Part shown: positions 15,622 to 20,338 of the stretch, one piece after another
Layout: every line of letters starts with the position of its first letter
Numbering within the stretch: position 1 is the first letter of the stretch
From: an uncultured Lachnospiraceae bacterium
Lineage (GTDB): Bacteria > Bacillota > Clostridia > Lachnospirales > Lachnospiraceae
Length of the DNA: 20,338 nt
Assembly: GCA_910576975.1 (NCBI GenBank)
Contig: CAJTJY010000037.1
Coordinates: 1-20,338, forward strand
Reading direction: 5' to 3'
Translations under genes and position numbers: made by a program
The notes under the pieces: model-generated
Seen by the model: the letters and a program-made list of their open reading frames with translations, nothing else
Database searches by the model: none
What the model was told of the DNA's origin: nothing

Positions 15622-15849
15622 ATGAATGAAAAAATAATTAAGTTATCAGATGCAGAAGAAGTATGTGATTTTGTAAGTGCCGCTGGTAAGTGCGATTTCG
15701 ATGTAGACATTTCCTACCAGCGCATGGTAATTGACGCTAAGTCTATCTTGGGCGTAATGGGCCTGGGAGTAGAAAAGGAACTGACCGTGAAGTATGGTGG
15801 CGAAGATCTGAGTTTTGAAAATGTTTTAAGCAAGTATACTGTGGCATAA
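15622..15849 (+). CDS. HPr-family protein lacking the phosphocarrier histidine (Crh-like)
   Basis: This is a 75-residue HPr-fold protein. I start at ATG 15622 because AGAAAGG is nine bases upstream; the ATG at 15613 sits directly on that ribosome binding site. The second half, VIDAKSILGVMGLGVEKEL, matches the HPr region around the regulatory serine (Ser46 in HPr, S41 here). The first part has FVSAAGKCDFDVDI where HPr has the GLHARPA active-site loop, so the EI-phosphorylated histidine is missing. It therefore cannot carry phosphate in sugar transport. As in Bacillus Crh, a serine-phosphorylated form could act in regulation, but whether HPr kinase recognises it is unknown. It is monocistronic, with a consensus promoter and a strong terminator. 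Confidence 0.88.
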   Translation: MNEKIIKLSDAEEVCDFVSAAGKCDFDVDISYQRMVIDAKSILGVMGLGVEKELTVKYGGEDLSFENVLSKYTVA

Positions 15850-15871
15850 TAACGGACGTTCAAGAATAGAC

Positions 15872-15939
15872 AAAAGGTAAGACAAGAAAGGCTGTTTCGC
15901 AAGATTTTAGCGAGGCAGCCTTTCTTGTCTTACCTTTTT
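15872..15939 (+). terminator. Long-stem intrinsic terminator of the HPr-like gene
   Basis: A perfect 23-bp stem (15872-15894 with 15916-15938) is followed by TTTTTGG. The 21-nt loop holds a further TCGC/GCGA stem. It begins 23 nt after the stop. The A-run at the start and T-run at the end also let it work on the minus strand. Confidence 0.8.
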
Positions 15940-15994
15940 GGCACTATAGTATCGGCTATTATAAAAAATGGAGAAACTCAGAGAACTGTATGTA

Positions 15995-16023
15995 TTGAAA
16001 ATAGATGTGGTGTTTGTTAAAAT
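15995..16023 (+). promoter_or_regulatory. Candidate promoter of the TIR-protein gene
   Basis: TTGAAA (15995-16000), 17-bp spacer, TAAAAT (16018-16023). If used, transcription starts near 16030 and the leader before the start codon at 16271 is about 240 nt, unusually long. Confidence 0.5.
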
Positions 16024-16136
16024 AGGATTCAGATACGTTGCCGGTCTTCAACGAATGATAAAGCAGCGTATGACGGTAAATGATGTATTCTCGGAATCTC
16101 CCTAATACCTGCTTTTACGGATGATTTTACGCTAAA

Positions 16137-16191
16137 TGCACACAATTTTCATCAACCTGTCATCCAGGCATGTCTCATAAATTTGTGTGCA
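16137..16191 (+). promoter_or_regulatory. Structured leader upstream of the TIR-protein gene
   Basis: TGCACACAATTTT (16137-16149) and AAATTTGTGTGCA (16179-16191) are inverted arms, 12 of 13 pairing, around a 29-nt loop that has its own CCTG-TCATC-CAGG stem. Just upstream TTTTACG occurs twice, 12 nt apart. No T-run follows, so it is not a simple terminator. It could be an RNA element in the leader or a protein-binding site; no known riboswitch class is recognised. Confidence 0.4.
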
Positions 16192-16270
16192 CCTGACAGA
16201 AATTCTTCTCGAAAAATCAGGCGCAAAGAGAATCCAGGAATGCGTTATCAGAAAAGGGAGGAATAAAATA

Positions 16271-17797
16271 ATGCAGAAGACATTAACTGGAATGGAATTT
16301 CTTAGGGCGAACGAGATAAAAAATATGAAATGCCATATGGAAGAACCTTATGTATTTATAAGTTATTCGCATGACAGTTATGATTCACAAATCGTTATGA
16401 ATGTGTTTCAATCTCTGTACCAAAAAGGGTTTAACTTATGGATAGATACTGCTAATATGCCGCTGAATGAAAATGATTGGAAGCTATCAGCGGCGGATGC
16501 ATTGAGAGGGGAGAATTGTAGATTTGCGTTTTTCTTCCGCAGTGAGAGCTCTATGGTGAAAGAGACAGTTGCCAAAGAATTACAATTGATAAAAGATCTG
16601 TATCATATAGAGGTGATTGTTACCATAGATATCTGGCATGAAGATGGGAATAACGCTGCAAAGCATTATAAAAAAATATTGAATGACAAAGACAATGATG
16701 CGTTCAGAGCATGTGAGAAAGTTTGCGATATCGTGAGCGTCGATAACAAAGCGATCCGTCTTGGCTCAGATGCTGGTAATGATATTACGAGGCTCAGCGA
16801 GGAGATGGAGGAGGTTTTAAGGGACCGTGGCTTAAAGCCAGCCGCCAGCCGATTGTCGGGGGAAGTCTTGCTGCCAGAAGTCAGACAAGTTCATGGGAAA
16901 GAAAAACAGAGTCAAAGCAGCCACAATATTACGAAAATGGAACTAGAATGCCAGAAAGGGCCTGGGGGCTGCGACAGTGGAAAAAAGAGACGCAGAGGAA
17001 GACGGCTGTATACATTTGCTTTTGATGGACAAAGGTATGAAAACTATAAGCTAAATGAAATGATGCGCATTGTTTTTCAGGGAATCCTCATGGCTCATAA
17101 AGACAAAATTGATGTTTTGCTGGAGAAATTGCCATGTTTACGGGAGGGAAATCTTATTGGCAAAAATGCCGAACCTACTGTTTTTCGCTCAGGCTTCGTG
17201 TTGGACATAGAAAACAGGCAGATTTCCATAGGCACGTCGCTGGATGCAAATACAGTACAAGATTATATCCGGAGGCTGATCGTCTGTTGCAGAGAGCCGG
17301 AAGAAATTTTTAAAATTTTACATGTTTTTGAGAAAACAGAAGATGGCATGACGTATTCTAAAATCAATCATCAAGAGCGCAAGAGGGATTTGTTAAGGAT
17401 AAAGCCAGGTGCGCCTGCAAATGCAGCGTCCTCATCCTCAAACATTGCTTGGGAACGAAAAAGGACTGCTTCAAAGACGTATTCTTTTGAATTGTATGGC
17501 ACACGACATGAAGATCAAAAATTAAAAGACCTCATGCTTATCGTTTTTCAGGAAGTGATGCCAAAACATGCGGACAAATTGGAAGCGATGCTAGATAAGC
17601 TCCCATGTCTGAAAGAGGGGGATTTTATTGGCAAAAATGCGAGTCCCACGGTTTTTCGCTCAGGCGGGGTGATAACGCTTGCCGGAAAGGAAATCTCGGT
17701 GGGGACCTCTTTGAATAAAGAATCGGTGTTTACTTACATAGACAGGCTGCTTTCGATTTGCAAAGAGCCGAAAGATGTCCTGATCATCGACGATTAA
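16271..17797 (+). CDS. TIR-domain protein with a tandemly duplicated C-terminal domain
   Basis: I start at ATG 16271 because GGGAGG lies nine bases upstream, giving 508 residues (the frame is open further, to 16187, without a ribosome binding site). Residues 24-185 form a TIR domain: EEPYVFISYSHDSYDSQ, then GFNLWIDTANMPL, FAFFFRSESSM and ETVAKELQL, where E103 sits at the place of the catalytic glutamate of TIR NADases. Residues 190-245 are a basic, low-complexity linker. Residues 246-348 and 403-503 are two copies of the same domain, about half identical, each with IVFQ, KLPCL, IGKNA, PTVFRSG and GTSL. Bacterial TIR proteins often cleave NAD+ in antiphage abortive infection, with the attached domain sensing the trigger; here the sensor family is not recognised by me. 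The helicase gene follows by 75 nt without an obvious terminator. Confidence 0.85.
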   Translation: MQKTLTGMEFLRANEIKNMKCHMEEPYVFISYSHDSYDSQIVMNVFQSLYQKGFNLWIDTANMPLNENDWKLSAADALRGENCRFAFFFRSESSMVKETVAKELQLIKDLYHIEVIVTIDIWHEDGNNAAKHYKKILNDKDNDAFRACEKVCDIVSVDNKAIRLGSDAGNDITRLSEEMEEVLRDRGLKPAASRLSGEVLLPEVRQVHGKEKQSQSSHNITKMELECQKGPGGCDSGKKRRRGRRLYTFAFDGQRYENYKLNEMMRIVFQGILMAHKDKIDVLLEKLPCLREGNLIGKNAEPTVFRSGFVLDIENRQISIGTSLDANTVQDYIRRLIVCCREPEEIFKILHVFEKTEDGMTYSKINHQERKRDLLRIKPGAPANAASSSSNIAWERKRTASKTYSFELYGTRHEDQKLKDLMLIVFQEVMPKHADKLEAMLDKLPCLKEGDFIGKNASPTVFRSGGVITLAGKEISVGTSLNKESVFTYIDRLLSICKEPKDVLIIDD

Positions 17798-17872
17798 GCA
17801 AGTGAAGCGCTGACATAGACAGAGTCAGTGAAAAGAGGAAGATTCCTTTGGCTGTTTTAAAAAGGAGAGCAA

Positions 17873-20224
17873 ATGGAACAGATTAAAATTTCCGTCAGAA
17901 ACCTGGTAGAATTTATTTTGCGTTGTGGCGATATTGACAATCGACAGGGCAGGGCGGCGCAGAAAGAGGCGATGCGAGAGGGAAGCCGGATTCACCGTAA
18001 AATTCAAAGAAGCATGGGAGCGGAGTATCAGTCAGAGGTTCCTTTGAGAATAGAGATTGTGCGGGAACGCTATGTGATGATCCTTGAAGGCAGGGCGGAC
18101 GGCGTGATTCTCGAAGAGGGCAGAGCGGTTATAGATGAAATCAAGGGAATTTACATGGATGTCAATTTACTGGAAGCGCCGCTAAAGACGCACCTGGCAC
18201 AGGCAAAATGTTATGCTTATATCTTGGCGCTGCAGCAGAAATGTTCTGAGATTTCTGTTCAGATGACGTATTGTAATTTGGATACCGAAGAAATTCGCAG
18301 GTTTCGTGAGCAGTATTCTTTTGCAGAGATTGAGTGCTGGTTTCTGTCGTTGATTTCCGCTTATGAGAAGTGGGCGCAGTTCCAGTATCAAGCACGACAG
18401 GAACGAAATCAGTCGATTGCGGGGCTTAGGTTTCCATTTCCTTACCGGGAGGGACAAAGAGATCTTGTCGCAGGGGTGTACCGCACCATTTGCCGGGAGA
18501 AGAATCTGTTTATTCAGGCGCCGACCGGGACCGGGAAAACCATTACCACAGTGTTTCCGGCGGTAAAAGCGGTCGGGGAAGGGCTTGCAGATAAGATTTT
18601 TTATCTGACAGCGCGTACCATTACCAGAACGGTAGCCAAAGAAACATATGATTTGTTGCGGCGGCAAGGGTATCTGGGAAGGGTGCTTTTGATCACGGCG
18701 AAAGAGAAGCTTTGCCTTTGTGAAGAGATGGACTGTAATCCAGTACACTGCCCGTATGCAAAAGGACATTATGACCGAGTCAACGAGGCGGTTTTTGATC
18801 TTCTTGCAAAAGAACGGGATATCACCCGTGAAGTTTTGCTGGCACAGGCAAGACAGCATCGGGTGTGCCCGTTTGAAATGTGCCTGGACGCCTCTTTATG
18901 GGTCGACGACATTATCTGCGATTACAATTATGTGTTTGATCCCAATGTGTATCTGAGACGTTTTTTCGCAGAGGGGATCAGGGGAGCATATTTATTTCTA
19001 ATCGATGAGGCGCATAATCTGGTGGACCGGGGCAGAGAGATGTATAGCGCCTGTATCTATAAGGAAGATTTCCTCAAGCAGAAAAAGGCGTTAAAAAGCT
19101 ATAGCAAAAAATGTGTTGCGGCTTTGGAGCGCTGCAACAAGCATCTCTTGCATTTAAAACGTCAATGTGAGGATTACCGTGTGCTGGGAGATATCGGGGA
19201 TTTGGTCTTTGCCCTGATGCAGCTTGGATCTGCATTGGAGGAATTTTTTCAAAAGGATGTAAATTTACCAGAGAAAAAGGAAGCGATGGAATTCTATCTC
19301 AATCTTCGGCACTTCTTAAATATGTATGACTTGGCAGACGAGAATTATGTGATTTATACAGAGCATCAAGCGGACGGCAGGTTCAAGCTGAAATTGTTCT
19401 GCGTCAACCCGGCGGTAAATCTGCAGTCTTGTTTGGACAAAGGCAGATCTGCGATTTTCTTTTCTGCCACGCTGCTGCCGATTCAGTATTATAAAAGCCT
19501 GCTGAGCACTTGCCAGGAAAATTATGCGGTGTATGCCCAGACGGTGTTTGATAATGAGCAAAGGCTGCTGGCAGTGGCGGAGGACGTCAGCAGCAAGTAT
19601 GCCAGGCGCACCCAGAAGGAATTCGAAAAAATTGCCGCTTATATTCAGGAGATGGCAAGAGGAAAAAAGGGGAACTATATGGTATTTTTTCCTTCCTATA
19701 AAATGATGCATCAGGTTTGGGATTGTTTTACGGGGAGGGAAGGGGTGCGGCAAGAGACTGACTGTATTTGCCAGGAGAGCGGCATGGGAGAAGTGCAGAG
19801 GGAAGAATTTTTGGAAAGCTTTTCGGCACAAAGGGAGAAATCGCTGATTGGATTTTGCGTGATGGGGGGGATATTTGCAGAGGGAATAGATTTGAAGCAG
19901 GATGCGTTGATCGGGGTGATGATTGTGGGAACGGGATTGCCCCAGATCAGCAATGAGCGGGAAATATTGAAGAATTTTTATCAGCGTCAGGAGGGGGCGG
20001 GATTTGAGTACGCCTTTCTATATCCTGGGATGAACAAGGTGCTGCAGGCGGCAGGTCGGGTAATCCGCACAGCAGAGGACCGGGGAGTGATCTTGCTGCT
20101 GGACGAGCGGTTTTTACAAAGAGAGTATCAATGCTTGTTTCCTAGGGAATGGAATCAATTTCAGCGGGTAAATCTGTCCCAGATCCGGGAAGCGGTGGAG
20201 ACATTTTGGAAAGTACATGATTAG
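17873..20224 (+). CDS. DinG/XPD-like helicase with N-terminal RecB-type nuclease domain
   Basis: The 783-residue protein combines a PD-(D/E)XK nuclease and a superfamily 2 helicase. In the N-terminal domain GRADG (D76), DEIK (88-91) and Q110 in HLAQAKCYAYI match RecB/Cas4-type nuclease motifs. The helicase has Walker A APTGTGKT (216-223), a cysteine cluster (C281, C283, C288, C293, with C332 and C337 later) suited to the 4Fe-4S domain of the XPD/DinG group, DEAH (378-381), and motif V/VI sequences MGGIFAEGIDL (from 664) and QAAGRVIRT (from 725). It should unwind DNA 5' to 3' and cut it, in repair or replication-fork processing. AGGAG six bases upstream fixes the start. Similar fusions are common in Clostridia, so this is probably a housekeeping gene, though its place after a TIR gene is worth noting. 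Confidence 0.9.
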   Translation: MEQIKISVRNLVEFILRCGDIDNRQGRAAQKEAMREGSRIHRKIQRSMGAEYQSEVPLRIEIVRERYVMILEGRADGVILEEGRAVIDEIKGIYMDVNLLEAPLKTHLAQAKCYAYILALQQKCSEISVQMTYCNLDTEEIRRFREQYSFAEIECWFLSLISAYEKWAQFQYQARQERNQSIAGLRFPFPYREGQRDLVAGVYRTICREKNLFIQAPTGTGKTITTVFPAVKAVGEGLADKIFYLTARTITRTVAKETYDLLRRQGYLGRVLLITAKEKLCLCEEMDCNPVHCPYAKGHYDRVNEAVFDLLAKERDITREVLLAQARQHRVCPFEMCLDASLWVDDIICDYNYVFDPNVYLRRFFAEGIRGAYLFLIDEAHNLVDRGREMYSACIYKEDFLKQKKALKSYSKKCVAALERCNKHLLHLKRQCEDYRVLGDIGDLVFALMQLGSALEEFFQKDVNLPEKKEAMEFYLNLRHFLNMYDLADENYVIYTEHQADGRFKLKLFCVNPAVNLQSCLDKGRSAIFFSATLLPIQYYKSLLSTCQENYAVYAQTVFDNEQRLLAVAEDVSSKYARRTQKEFEKIAAYIQEMARGKKGNYMVFFPSYKMMHQVWDCFTGREGVRQETDCICQESGMGEVQREEFLESFSAQREKSLIGFCVMGGIFAEGIDLKQDALIGVMIVGTGLPQISNEREILKNFYQRQEGAGFEYAFLYPGMNKVLQAAGRVIRTAEDRGVILLLDERFLQREYQCLFPREWNQFQRVNLSQIREAVETFWKVHD

Positions 20225-20254
20225 GCGTTTGCGAAACTCAATCGTTTGATGAAT

Positions 20255-20338
20255 GGGGCTGTCGCACTAAGATATTTACTTGCTTAAAAGGTTTTCATTG
20301 CAAAGCAATGCAAACAAAATGCACAAAGATTATCTTGG
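20255..20338. mobile_element. MITE-like structured element, copy 4 (cut by the window end)
   Basis: GGGGCTGTCGCACTAAGATA, followed by AAAAGG, CATTGCAAAGCAATG and AAAATGCACAA as in copy 1, begins 31 nt after the helicase stop. The right half lies beyond the window. Confidence 0.75.

Noticed and set aside
18162..18859. 225-residue minus-strand ORF opposite the helicase
   Set aside because: Shadow of the helicase gene; Pro/Lys/Arg-rich and without domain motifs.

Overview
The window looks like chromosomal DNA of an anaerobic, low-GC Firmicute, most likely a Clostridia/Lachnospiraceae-type gut bacterium. The basis is a clostridial pyruvate:ferredoxin oxidoreductase, a YbiT-type ABC-F ATPase, an HPr-like protein without the catalytic histidine, a DinG-like helicase fused to a RecB-type nuclease, and strong AGGAGG-type ribosome binding sites. 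I saw no rRNA, tRNA or CRISPR array. The taxonomic call is inference from gene families.

Layout. (1) 1-2640 is a graveyard of an integrated element, all on the minus strand: a small Fst-like toxin peptide (54-152), a wrecked tyrosine recombinase (423-995), two more frameshifted pseudogenes, and one intact four-helix membrane protein (1392-1748). (2) 2690-5400 holds a DUF4352-like lipoprotein and a YbiT-type ABC-F protein, both minus strand, with a bidirectional terminator at 2692-2737. (3) 5498-9195 is nifJ (PFOR) with its own promoter and strong terminator. (4) 9404-12584 is an AT-rich restriction-modification island: two D12-class adenine methyltransferases and an HNH restriction endonuclease, with overlapping genes. 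The first methylase has an in-frame ochre stop. The endonuclease is split by a 178-bp element with 37-bp perfect inverted ends, so the system is disabled, leaving methylase 2 as the only intact part. (5) 12833-14955 is larB-larC (minus), two steps of nickel-pincer cofactor synthesis. (6) 15545-20224 (plus) carries a Crh-like HPr homologue with a textbook promoter and a 23-bp-stem terminator, then a TIR-domain protein with a tandemly duplicated C-terminal domain, then the nuclease-helicase fusion.

A family of structured inverted-repeat elements (MITE-like) occurs four times (11736-11913, 12705-12763, 15068-15258, and 20255 to the window end). Two copies show compensatory changes in their hairpins. 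The best candidates for something undescribed are the TIR protein with two copies of an unassigned ~100-residue domain and a long structured leader, and this repeat family, whose excision from the endonuclease gene would restore the frame exactly.
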